From: Sporomusaceae bacterium FL31
Lineage (GTDB): Bacteria; Bacillota; Negativicutes; DSM-1736; Dendrosporobacteraceae
DNA: 64,000 bases
Assembly (NCBI GenBank): GCA_003990955.1
Contig: BIFV01000018.1
Span: 1-64,000 of the forward strand
Direction: 5' to 3'
This document shows, piece by piece, positions 42,801-51,138 of the stretch. The position numbers and the translations under genes are program-made. The notes beneath the pieces were generated by a model, which worked only from the letters and a program-made list of their open reading frames with translations, did no database searches and was not told the DNA's origin. Position 1 is the first letter of the stretch, and each line of letters begins with the position of its first letter.

Positions 42801-43661
42801 GTAAAGCCAGCTTATCAACCTTATCAGGCTGGATCACCAGCTAAAGCTGCCATGAGTTTTGCTAAACCGCGGGTTTTTATTCCAGTATTTCCTGGTACGA
42901 ATTGCGAATATGATTCAGCCAGAGCCTTTGAGAAAGCCGGAGGTTTGGCAGATACTCTTGTCATTCGGAATCTCACACCAAGTGCGGTGGAACAGTCCAT
43001 TGAGGCCATTGCAAAAGGCATCGATGCTGCCCAAATTGTTATGCTGCCAGGTGGATTCAGTGCTGGTGACGAACCAGACGGGTCAGGTAAATTTATTGCT
43101 GCAATGTTCCGTAATCCTCGGATAAAAGCTGCTGTGACGCGTTTATTACAGCAGCGTGACGGATTAATGCTGGGAATATGCAACGGATTCCAGGCTTTAA
43201 TTAAACTGGGCTTGGTACCCTATGGTGAAATTACTGACCTGACCGCTGACAGCCCAACATTGACACATAATAAGATTGGTCGTCACATTTCTTGTATGGT
43301 TCAAACCAAAATCGTGTCAAACAAATCACCTTGGTTCAACCTTGCTGCAGTGGGGGATGTCCACAGCATTGCTGTTTCTCATGGAGAAGGACGGTTTGTG
43401 GCCAACTCCGCCATGGTGGAGCAATTACGCTCCAATGGTCAAATCGCCACACAGTATGTTGATTTTTCTGGCAACCCTTCACTGGATATTCCGTACAACC
43501 CCAATGGCTCAATCGAAGCCATTGAAGGGATTCTGAGTCCGGATGGACGAGTGCTTGGCAAGATGGGGCATTCAGAGCGAATTGGCAGCAATATCGGCAT
43601 TAATGTACCGGGTAATAAAGATCAACAGCTGTTTGCGGCTGGTATTCATTACTTTAAGTAA
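39897..43661 (+). CDS. purL: Phosphoribosylformylglycinamidine synthase, single-chain
   Basis: This encodes 1254 residues from a TTG at 39897, chosen because AGGAGG lies 8 bases upstream; the GTG at 39891 is too close. It converts FGAR to FGAM in purine synthesis. An N-terminal region precedes two AIR-synthase-like ATP domains ([56 protein letters not shown]). A C-terminal class I glutaminase has nucleophile Cys in [11 protein letters not shown] and [10 protein letters not shown] at its start. Most Bacillus relatives split this into PurS, PurL and PurQ, so the fused form is a lineage trait. No other pur gene is adjacent. Confidence 0.96.
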   Translation: [1254 protein letters not shown]

Positions 43662-43713
43662 ATGATGTGAGCAGTCTGTGTAAATAACCGTACAGTATTG
43701 GCCCTGAATGTAC

Positions 43714-43742
43714 TTGACACGTGGACTTATATTTGTTAGTAT
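43714..43742 (+). promoter_or_regulatory. Sigma-A promoter upstream of the NSS leader RNA
   Basis: TTGACA (43714-43719), a 17-base spacer and TAGTAT (43737-43742). It lies 53 bases after purL and drives a leader that ends in a terminator before the symporter gene. Confidence 0.8.
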
Positions 43743-43748
43743 GTACAC

Positions 43749-43878
43749 GGACTACAACAAGCAAATTTTGATCCTGTGGAAGGGAAACCTTATCGTAAAA
43801 AAAGTGTTTCTGAACACCATGTGGTAAATTCGTACTGCTTGTCCTTCGGTGTCTCCTTAGGACAAGCAGTTTTGTTTT
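43749..43878 (+). ncRNA. Unassigned riboswitch-like leader RNA
   Basis: This is a transcript of about 130 bases between a good promoter and a strong terminator (12-bp stem ACTGCTTGTCCT with AGGACAAGCAGT, then TTTGTTTT, 43834-43878). The 5' end contains ACAAGCA (43757-43763), the same heptamer as in the right arm of the terminator. The left arm (TGCTTGT, 43836-43842) can therefore pair with either. That is the layout of a riboswitch in which a closing helix competes with the terminator. The enclosed 72 bases contain a GAAA-capped hairpin (AAGG-GAAA-CCTT) and a GTGTT/AACAC hairpin. I do not recognise the class. It could also be a free small RNA. Confidence 0.6.
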
Positions 43879-43971
43879 GGCCGATTACGGGTAAAATAAG
43901 CTTGAGTAGCCTATTCTACGTATAAAAGTAACCGTTGAAAAAAACTAAATATTCATGCGGGAGTGGAAAAA

Positions 43972-45330
43972 GTGAAAAGAGAAACGTTTTCGTCAGGCTT
44001 AGCCGTGTTTTTTGCTACACTGGGGTCAGCCGTTGGTCTGGGCAATATCTGGAAGTTTCCTTATCTTACCGGGCAATATGGCGGTGGTGCTTTCTTAGCA
44101 GTCTATTTTCTGTGTATTTTATTTGTTGGCTTGCCAATTATGGTCAGTGAATTCTATATTGGCCGTAAAACCAGAAAAAATGCTGTTGGGGCTCTGGAAG
44201 AATTAAAACCAGGTACTGGCTGGAAGTACATAGGGATCATGGGGGCATTATCCTCTTATCTGATTATGTTTTTTTACAGCTGTGTAGCTGGCTGGGTTTA
44301 TTTCTATTTATTTAAAGCCATTAAGGGCGATTTTGCGGGAATTACGATGGCCAATGCTCAATCCCAATTCGGTGATGTGATTATGGGGCCAGTTTCGCCC
44401 ATTGTCTGGCAGTTTATTGTTATGGGCGTTGTTGCTACCATTCTGGCAATGGGAGTAAAAGACGGTATCGAAAAAATCACCAAAACGTTAATGCCGCTAT
44501 TATTTGTACTGATTATTATTTGTGATATTCGGGCGTTAACATTGCCCGGAGCTAGTGAAGGCCTTAATTTTTTATTACAGGTTGATTTTAGCAAGCTGAC
44601 AGCCGCAGCTGTATTGACGGCTCTTGGATTGGCTTTCTTTAAGCTTTCTCTGGGTATGGGGACAATGATTACTTATGGCAGTTATTTTACTGCAGATAAC
44701 AATTTATTTGGTACGGCTGCCAAGGTTGCTTTGTCAGATACCTTGGTCTCTTTGTTAGCCGGGGTTGCGATATTTCCTACCGTATTCTCCTTTGGTCTGG
44801 AGCCAAGTGCCGGGCCAGGATTACTGTTTATGACCATTCCACTGGTTTTTTCACAAATACCGTTTGGTAATGTGTTATTAGTTGCCTTTTTCTTTTTAAC
44901 TTCGATTGCGGCAACAACAGCGATGCTGTCGCTGGTAGAGGTTCCGCTCGCTTATTTTACCGAAGAACGCGGTGTGGCACGACCTAAAGCTGCCGTCATT
45001 AATGCGGTTGTTATTGCTTTAATTGGTATTTTGGCCACCTTGTCGGTTGATAAGAGCAGCTTATTAGGCAGTTATACTTTCTTGGGACGCGGATTTTTCG
45101 ATTGGTTTGATTACATTTCTTCTAATATTTTATTACCTGTTGGTGGTCTGCTAATCGCAATTTTTATTGGCTATACAGTTAAGAAAGAAGATCTTAAACG
45201 TGAACTGTCCAATCATGGCAGTCTTCACATCGATTCGATTCTTAATGTCTATTACTTTATATTGCGGTATGTAACACCGGCTTTGTTACTCATCGTATTT
45301 TTAAATTCTGTCGGCATTCTTAAATTTTAG
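43972..45330 (+). CDS. Sodium:neurotransmitter symporter (NSS/SNF) family transporter
   Basis: This encodes 452 residues from a GTG at 43972, placed 8 bases after GGGAG; the GTG three codons earlier overlaps that site. It has about eleven to twelve membrane helices in the LeuT fold. Helix 1 carries the sodium and substrate site: FATLGSAVGLGNIWKFPYLTGQYGGGAFL. Helix 6 has ALGLAFFKLSLGMGTMITYGSY, and ATTAMLSLVEVPLAYF also fits the family. It imports an amino acid or related amine with sodium. The upstream leader RNA with a competing terminator suggests control by a small ligand. A bidirectional terminator follows. Confidence 0.93.
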   Translation: MKRETFSSGLAVFFATLGSAVGLGNIWKFPYLTGQYGGGAFLAVYFLCILFVGLPIMVSEFYIGRKTRKNAVGALEELKPGTGWKYIGIMGALSSYLIMFFYSCVAGWVYFYLFKAIKGDFAGITMANAQSQFGDVIMGPVSPIVWQFIVMGVVATILAMGVKDGIEKITKTLMPLLFVLIIICDIRALTLPGASEGLNFLLQVDFSKLTAAAVLTALGLAFFKLSLGMGTMITYGSYFTADNNLFGTAAKVALSDTLVSLLAGVAIFPTVFSFGLEPSAGPGLLFMTIPLVFSQIPFGNVLLVAFFFLTSIAATTAMLSLVEVPLAYFTEERGVARPKAAVINAVVIALIGILATLSVDKSSLLGSYTFLGRGFFDWFDYISSNILLPVGGLLIAIFIGYTVKKEDLKRELSNHGSLHIDSILNVYYFILRYVTPALLLIVFLNSVGILKF

Positions 45331-45340
45331 AGATGAGCTA

Positions 45341-45381
45341 AAGAAGAGCCTTGAACGTTTTAGACGTTCAAGGCTCTTCTT
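45341..45381. terminator. Bidirectional terminator
   Basis: A perfect 18-bp stem (AAGAAGAGCCTTGAACGT with its complement) with a 5-base loop lies between the convergent symporter and HD-GYP genes. Confidence 0.88.
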
Positions 45382-46978
45382 ATGGCTGGCAGATTATACA
45401 ACCGTTATAATCATCATCGCAAGCATCGCGTATTTTGATAAATTCATCCAGGTTATCAAATAATATATCCACAAGAACAGGATCAAAATGGCAGCCGCGC
45501 TGTTCTTGAATATAATCCAATACTTTTTCGAACGGCCAGGCTTTGCGGTAGACTCGATCAGAACTTAATGCATCAAAGACGTCGGCAATGGCTGTAATGC
45601 GGCCATAAATATGAATTTCCTCACCTTTTAAACCATAAGGGTAGCCGGTACCATTGTATTTTTCATGATGCTGCAGTGCAACCTGAGCTGCGGTCTGAAG
45701 TAATTTACGGCGTGAAGTTTTTAACAGTTGATAGCCAGCTAAGGCATGTGTCTTAATGATATTAAATTCTTCAGGGGTCAGCTCGCCAGGCTTATTCAAT
45801 ATGGTATCCCGGATAGCCAGCTTGCCAATATCGTGCATGGATGATGCTAAATTTAGAACTTCTGCTTCTTCGGTACTTAGGCCATATTTTAAGGCCAGCA
45901 GTTTAGAATATTTGGCAACGCGCTTGACATGATTGCCTGTTTCCTGTGAACGAATTTCGGCAATTTCTCCGAGCGTAAACAAGAGTTCAGCCTGATTATC
46001 CGACAATTCCTGATTCAAATAAAGATTATCAAAACCAGTAGACACATTGGTAAAAAAGACACTGATCAAATCTTTGCTCATTTCATCAAGATCATTCAGG
46101 CCTTGTAGATAAATAATGCTTTCTGATCCTAAGCTGCTATTGAAATAGCCGATAAAATGATCGGAAAAGTACTTACTGTCTTTAGCCTGAAATACCAGAT
46201 TCAATTCTTCTTGTAATGTTGCAGGCAAAACCTCGTTGATTTTTTTATTGACTGCATTCTGATAATCGCCGGTAGCAGCCAATATTAAAAATTCGCCGTC
46301 GTTTTTCGTTGCTGCGAAACCGGATGCACGGCAGTAGACCGAGTTTTTATCCAGACCCAAAATGGCAATGAGCTGTGTAAGAACTCCAGACACAAATTTA
46401 GTCATGGACTGCATCTTAAAAATTGTACTTGACGCTTCAATGATTTTCTCCAGGCCTTTGCGGTTGGCATCAATGATCATAAGATCACGGTAAGCACGCA
46501 AAGAAGAGATTACGGTGGTAAAAAGCTTGCGGGCTGTTAATTCGGTTTTTTCCTTATAGTCGTTAATATCATACTCGAGAACTACCTTTTCTTCCGGAGC
46601 TTGGCCAGCTTGTCCAGTTCTCAGGATGATACGGGCAAAAGGATTTTTTAAATCCTCGCGAATAAACCGGGCTACCTCTAACCCGGCATCGTCAGTTTCC
46701 ATCACAACATCAAGGAGAATCATGGCAATATCCGAATGCTGCTGAATAAGCAGTTTGGCTTCAGCGCCCGAATAGGCACTGAAAAAGGTAAGACTTTGAC
46801 CAGCGAATTTAAAATTTTGCAACGCTAATTTAGTCACCGCATGCACGGAAGACTCATCATCAACAATGAGAATTTTCCAGTTGCTCGCATTCAGCGGTAA
46901 TGCAGGGGCAGGGTTGGAAGCAGGTGTAGGCTCCTCGGCCGCGAAACATAACTCATCGGTTTGCTGTAACTTGCTCAT
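45380..46978 (-). CDS. Response regulator with DUF3369-like and HD-GYP domains
   Basis: This encodes 532 residues from the ATG at 46978 (GGAGG 7 bases upstream). The receiver domain (about 35-160) contains LIVDDESSVH and the phospho-Asp in MILLDVVMETDDAG. A middle region resembles DUF3369 (about 190-350). The HD-GYP domain has HDIGKLAI and HHEKYNGTGYPYGLKG, the signature of cyclic di-GMP phosphodiesterases. It overlaps the upstream sensor kinase gene by 4 bases (ATGA), so the two form a two-component pair whose output is probably c-di-GMP breakdown. Confidence 0.93.
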   Translation of the reverse strand: MSKLQQTDELCFAAEEPTPASNPAPALPLNASNWKILIVDDESSVHAVTKLALQNFKFAGQSLTFFSAYSGAEAKLLIQQHSDIAMILLDVVMETDDAGLEVARFIREDLKNPFARIILRTGQAGQAPEEKVVLEYDINDYKEKTELTARKLFTTVISSLRAYRDLMIIDANRKGLEKIIEASSTIFKMQSMTKFVSGVLTQLIAILGLDKNSVYCRASGFAATKNDGEFLILAATGDYQNAVNKKINEVLPATLQEELNLVFQAKDSKYFSDHFIGYFNSSLGSESIIYLQGLNDLDEMSKDLISVFFTNVSTGFDNLYLNQELSDNQAELLFTLGEIAEIRSQETGNHVKRVAKYSKLLALKYGLSTEEAEVLNLASSMHDIGKLAIRDTILNKPGELTPEEFNIIKTHALAGYQLLKTSRRKLLQTAAQVALQHHEKYNGTGYPYGLKGEEIHIYGRITAIADVFDALSSDRVYRKAWPFEKVLDYIQEQRGCHFDPVLVDILFDNLDEFIKIRDACDDDYNGCIICQP

Positions 46979-48507
46979 GGTGTACCTCCAATTAGTACCG
47001 GCAGTTTGATTATAAAGCTGGTGCCATGGCCTACTTGACTGCGGCATTCAATGCTGCCTGCTAAAGTTTGAGTCACCAGATTATAGAGGATATTCAGACC
47101 AAGACCTGTGCCGCCTTTACCCCGGCGGGTGGTGAAAAAAGGTTCAAATATTCGCTTCATGTTTTGTTCGGCAATTCCAACGCCATCATCGGAAAAAATT
47201 AGCGTAAACTGATCGGGTGTGAGTTTGACATCAATGATAATCGTGCCTTGCTCTCCATCCGGATAAGCATGAATCAGGGAGTTCATGACTAGATTGGTGA
47301 TGATTTGTGATATGGCGCCAGGATAGCTGTCCAGTTCGAGGAAATCATCACAATGAATGACAATGTTATGATTGGCTTTCTTAAGATTAGGACGCAGACT
47401 GAGAATAATGGCACCAATATAATTCTTCACATTAAATATCTGGCGTTCTTCACTAACACGGTCAATCGCCACTCGTTTGAAGCTGGTGATTAATTCGGAA
47501 GCCCGCTGCAGATTTAATAAAATGATATTTGTCGCATCAATGGTAGAATGCAGGTATTTTTCAAAATCGGATCGTTTGATCTGACTGCTGTGAAATAGTT
47601 CGGCAACCGTTTGTGTTTGTTGCTCCAGATAGGAGGCGGCTGTAACCCCGACGCCTAGAGGCGTATTGATTTCATGGGCAATGCCTGCTACCAGATTGCC
47701 AAGGGAAGCCATTTTCTCTTGCTGAATAAGCTGGGCCTGAGTTTCTTGCAAAGTAGCCAGTGTATCCTGCAGCTCATTATTTGCGGCCTCATATTCCCAG
47801 ATGCGATTTTCTAGATCTTTATTTAATTGTTTAATCGCCTGCTCTGCCAGCAGCAAGTTCATATTATCTTTCGATAACCGCAGGTTGTTATAAGCCAGTG
47901 TGGACAGCTTCTGAGCCAATAACCAGATCACCTTGATATAATTGCTGAATTGATGCAAGGGAATATCATGGGTTTTGGCTAGAGCACTGGCTAATACGTC
48001 AGGACACAAGCCTATTTCGACCGCATATTTCCGAATGGTGGCGACGTCGACTTCACTATGGTTAATCTGACCAAAAACCCAGTTGGCAATATGCTTACCA
48101 GCAACAATGAGAGGTGCACTGGCATCAATAAAGCCGCAGCTTAAACAGCGCTCATAGGTGGGCTCTAGTAATTCATGAGCTTTGTTTCCGATATGGCGGG
48201 CCGATTTAATACAATTATCCAGCCCTTTCTCCGTTGTGCGTACCAATTCACAGACCCGGCAAAAATTACTGGGCCGCGTAATCGGCTGGCCATCCACTTT
48301 AGTAAGAATGGAAGCAATGCCAAAAGTATTGGCGCAAATATCCTGGATTTGCTGCAATTCTTCAATGCTGATCAGATCGGTTAGCGCAAAGTTTTCCATG
48401 TCTATTTCGGCTGCAAGCGCATTCTCAAATTGAAGCTGCTGCAAAATAGCGTTTGGAGTTCCTGGGGGTGCTAACGGATTATGTTGAGAAATTTTGCTCA
48501 CCTCCAT
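46975..48507 (-). CDS. Histidine kinase with PocR-type sensor domain
   Basis: This encodes about 510 residues. The N-terminal PocR-like domain (about 40-200 of the long form) has its Cys pattern FCRVCELVRTTEKGLDNCIKSA and YERCLSCGFIDASAPLIVAGKHIANWVFGQ. A coiled coil (about 240-290) follows, then the kinase core: H box LVAGIAHEINTPLG, N box ITNLVMNSLIHA, G boxes FSDDGVGIAEQN and GKGGTGLGLNI. It has no membrane helix, so it senses a cytoplasmic ligand. The start is uncertain. The ATG at 48507 lacks a ribosome site, while GGAGG at 48501-48505 would favour an ATT at 48492. It is co-transcribed with the HD-GYP regulator. Confidence 0.9.
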   Translation of the reverse strand: MEVSKISQHNPLAPPGTPNAILQQLQFENALAAEIDMENFALTDLISIEELQQIQDICANTFGIASILTKVDGQPITRPSNFCRVCELVRTTEKGLDNCIKSARHIGNKAHELLEPTYERCLSCGFIDASAPLIVAGKHIANWVFGQINHSEVDVATIRKYAVEIGLCPDVLASALAKTHDIPLHQFSNYIKVIWLLAQKLSTLAYNNLRLSKDNMNLLLAEQAIKQLNKDLENRIWEYEAANNELQDTLATLQETQAQLIQQEKMASLGNLVAGIAHEINTPLGVGVTAASYLEQQTQTVAELFHSSQIKRSDFEKYLHSTIDATNIILLNLQRASELITSFKRVAIDRVSEERQIFNVKNYIGAIILSLRPNLKKANHNIVIHCDDFLELDSYPGAISQIITNLVMNSLIHAYPDGEQGTIIIDVKLTPDQFTLIFSDDGVGIAEQNMKRIFEPFFTTRRGKGGTGLGLNILYNLVTQTLAGSIECRSQVGHGTSFIIKLPVLIGGTP

Positions 48508-48709
48508 AGCAACATTCGTGTAGTAGACGTATAATATAACAAAGTAATTGCAAAACATAATTACTGCACAGTAATAGTAAAATCCTGCCATTAACTGAAA
48601 ATTAATAAATTACACAATTGTGCATCTTTTGGCTTTTATTTGTGAGTCGGCAAATTAACTGGTATAATTTAGATTAGTTTTTGGAATAGGTTCAACGGGA
48701 GGGATTTTT

Positions 48710-49612
48710 ATTAATTTCCGTCAGATTCAAATACAGGATAAGCCCGTTTTTGATGAGTTCTTTCAACAACAATACTACGAAAATGCCCATTTTAATTTCA
48801 CCAATCTATTTATGTGGCGCAATGCCTACCAGATTGAATGGGCCATTGAAGAAGATTTTTTATATATCCGGGCATCCTGGGGTAATCATAAATTTGTTCT
48901 TCAACCATTTGGGCCGCAGCAAGGGGTGGTTAAAGCCATTGAAAGATGGCGCAGCTATTTTGCCGAACTCGAGCTGCCTTTCATGATGCAGGGCGTGGAA
49001 GCGTCAGTCGCGACATTGATTGGTCAGGAAATGCCGGGAATATTTGACATTGCCAGTGACCGGGATAATTATGATTACGTTTATCGGGCACAAGATTTAA
49101 TTGAGCTTAAAGGGCGCAGCTATCATTCCAAGAAAAATCATGTCAATAGTTTTCGAAAGAATTATAGTGACTACCAATATCTGCCCTTGACGGACGAATT
49201 AATTGGGCAGTGTATTGATAACACAGTTGAATGGTGTAAAAAACGCGGCTGTTATAAAGACCCACTGCTATTAGCCGAGAAAAATGCCATCATTGAAGTA
49301 CTGAATAATTTTTCGGTACTTCAGCTAACCGGTGGAGTCATCACCATCGGAGGGAAAGTAGAGGCATTTAGCTTTGGTGAACGGCTGAATCGTGATACCG
49401 CAGTCATTCATGTTGAAAAAGCTAACCCAGATGTTAAGGGCGTTTATGCCGCTATTAATCAAGATTTTTGTCAAAACAGCTGGAGCGGTATGGAATATAT
49501 CAATCGTGAAGAAGATATGGGGATTCCCGGACTGCGCAAAGCTAAGCAAAGCTATCATCCGGTAAAAATGGTTGAGAAATTTGTTATTACCTCACTGGGC
49601 AAATTTTCATAG
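48710..49612 (+). CDS. DUF2156 protein (phosphatidylglycerol lysyltransferase C-terminal-like), probable AUU start
   Basis: This encodes 300 residues if translation starts at the ATT at 48710. It is GNAT-like with the DUF2156 signatures: FNFTNLFMWRNAYQIEW near the N-terminus, KGRSYHSKKNHVNSFRKNY in the middle, and FSFGERLNRDTAVIHVEKANPDVKGVYAAINQDF and YINREEDMGIPGLRKAKQSYHPVKMVEKF at the end. Related domains transfer amino acids from charged tRNA to lipids. There is no membrane part. GGGAGGG (48697-48703) lies 6 bases before ATT, and no ATG, GTG or TTG occurs in frame between it and the ATG at 48812. That ATG would delete the conserved N-terminus. Confidence 0.88.
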   Translation: MNFRQIQIQDKPVFDEFFQQQYYENAHFNFTNLFMWRNAYQIEWAIEEDFLYIRASWGNHKFVLQPFGPQQGVVKAIERWRSYFAELELPFMMQGVEASVATLIGQEMPGIFDIASDRDNYDYVYRAQDLIELKGRSYHSKKNHVNSFRKNYSDYQYLPLTDELIGQCIDNTVEWCKKRGCYKDPLLLAEKNAIIEVLNNFSVLQLTGGVITIGGKVEAFSFGERLNRDTAVIHVEKANPDVKGVYAAINQDFCQNSWSGMEYINREEDMGIPGLRKAKQSYHPVKMVEKFVITSLGKFS

Positions 49613-49619
49613 GAAACAG

Positions 49620-49669
49620 CAGCCTGTCTAGGTACATGAAAGATGTATTTGTAGACAGGCTGTTTTTTT
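49620..49669 (+). terminator. Terminator after the DUF2156 gene
   Basis: An 11-bp stem (CAGCCTGTCTA with TAGACAGGCTG) with an inner TACAT/ATGTA helix is followed by seven T. The 180 bases after it are AT-rich and hold the larA promoter region; no clear boxes were chosen. Confidence 0.88.
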
Positions 49670-49849
49670 CCTAAAATAAATGGTGGCTTATCTAAATGCA
49701 TGAATAATAAAGCATTCTTTAGTAAATTAATAATTTATCTGATTTTATTGAAGTAAATTTAGATTTTATTGGTAAAGTATGATAATATAGTATTGTAAGA
49801 TTAAAACTGACAGCATTGTAAGTTTTATGCTGAAAAAGGAGAGGTTCAT

Positions 49850-51124
49850 ATGGCAGAAATTAAAATCCCGTACGGCAGATCTTACTTGCTTGCAAATGTG
49901 CCGGACCAAAAACTTGAAGGTGTTCTGGAGTCAAAAGCTCATCACTATCATCCTGAAGCCGGTGAAATTGAGTTAGTCCAGCAAGCATTAGAAAACCCGA
50001 TCGGATCACCGCGACTGCGTGATTTAGTGAAGGGAAAAAATAAAATCGTCATAATCGCCAGTGATCACACCAGACCAGTACCCAGTAAAATTATGGCACC
50101 AGTCATGCTGGATGAGATCCGCGCTGGCAACCCTCAGGCTGATATCACTTTCTTAATTGCTACTGGATTCCATCGCTTAACAACCAAAGAAGAACTCATT
50201 AGCAAATTTGGCGAAGATATTGTTGCGAATGAAAAAATTGTCATTCACAATGCATTTGACCCGGATATTATGGTCAATATCGGTAAATTGCCGTCTGGCG
50301 GCGATATTGTCATCAATAAACTGGCTATTGAGGCTGACTTGCTGATTTCCGAAGGTTTCATTGAGCCTCATTTCTTTGCTGGCTTCTCCGGCGGCCGGAA
50401 AAGCGTTTTACCTGGCGTAGTCAGTAAAGTCACTGTTTTGGCAAATCATAATTCCCGCTTTATTGCTCATGAGAAAGCACGGACTGGTAATTTAGAAGGC
50501 AATCCAATTCATATTGATATGCTTCATGCCGCTAAAACGGCCAAGCTTGCTTTTATTGTCAATGTTATCATTGATGCAGATAAAAAAATCATTAAAGCTT
50601 TTGCCGGCGATCTTGAACAAGCTCATATTCAAGGCACGAAATTTGCGGGAGAATTGGCGGCTGTGCAAGCCAAGCCAGCCGATATCGTTATTACCTCCAA
50701 TGGCGGATACCCGCTGGATCAAAACATTTATCAGGCCGTAAAGGGTATGACAGCAGCGGAAGCCACTTGCAAGCCGGGCGGCGTTATCATTATTTGTGCT
50801 GCATGCAATGATGGCCATGGTGGCGACGCTTTTTACCGTTGGTTTACTGAATCAAAAGGCGCCCGTGATGTCATGGATAAAATCATGGCGATTGAACCTG
50901 AGCATACCATTGCTGACCAATGGGAAGCGCAAGTTTTAGCCCGGGTTTTACTTAAACATACTGTAATTTTGGTATCTGATGAATGCGATCCAAAATTAAT
51001 TACTGACATGGAAATGAAAGTCGCTAAAACTTTGCCTGAAGCCATGGCAATGGCTGAAGCCATTGCTGGTCCAGATGCACGCTATACTGTTGTGCCGGAC
51101 GGCGTTTCAGTGATTGTTCGCTAA
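49850..51124 (+). CDS. larA: Nickel-pincer lactate racemase family protein
   Basis: This encodes 424 residues, the usual LarA length. The residues that bind substrate and the nickel-pincer cofactor line up with those of Lactobacillus plantarum LarA at the same numbers: Asp72 and Arg75 in SDHTRPVP, His108 in GFHRL, His174 in EPHFFAGFSGGRKS, Lys184 and His200. It racemises D/L-lactate or another 2-hydroxy acid; the family includes enzymes for other substrates. The cofactor-building genes larB, larC and larE are not in the window. The ATG has AAGGAGAG 6 bases upstream. Single gene. Confidence 0.92.
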   Translation: MAEIKIPYGRSYLLANVPDQKLEGVLESKAHHYHPEAGEIELVQQALENPIGSPRLRDLVKGKNKIVIIASDHTRPVPSKIMAPVMLDEIRAGNPQADITFLIATGFHRLTTKEELISKFGEDIVANEKIVIHNAFDPDIMVNIGKLPSGGDIVINKLAIEADLLISEGFIEPHFFAGFSGGRKSVLPGVVSKVTVLANHNSRFIAHEKARTGNLEGNPIHIDMLHAAKTAKLAFIVNVIIDADKKIIKAFAGDLEQAHIQGTKFAGELAAVQAKPADIVITSNGGYPLDQNIYQAVKGMTAAEATCKPGGVIIICAACNDGHGGDAFYRWFTESKGARDVMDKIMAIEPEHTIADQWEAQVLARVLLKHTVILVSDECDPKLITDMEMKVAKTLPEAMAMAEAIAGPDARYTVVPDGVSVIVR

Positions 51125-51138
51125 AAGCTTAAAGCTAA

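Noticed and set aside
43749..43878. Leader assigned as glycine, purine, fluoride, guanidine, ZTP, c-di-GMP or T-box RNA
   Set aside because: None of the remembered consensus blocks of these classes could be found, so the class is left open.
49850..51124. Complete lactate racemase system
   Set aside because: Only larA is present. The genes for making the nickel-pincer cofactor are not in the window, so no claim is made for a full locus.
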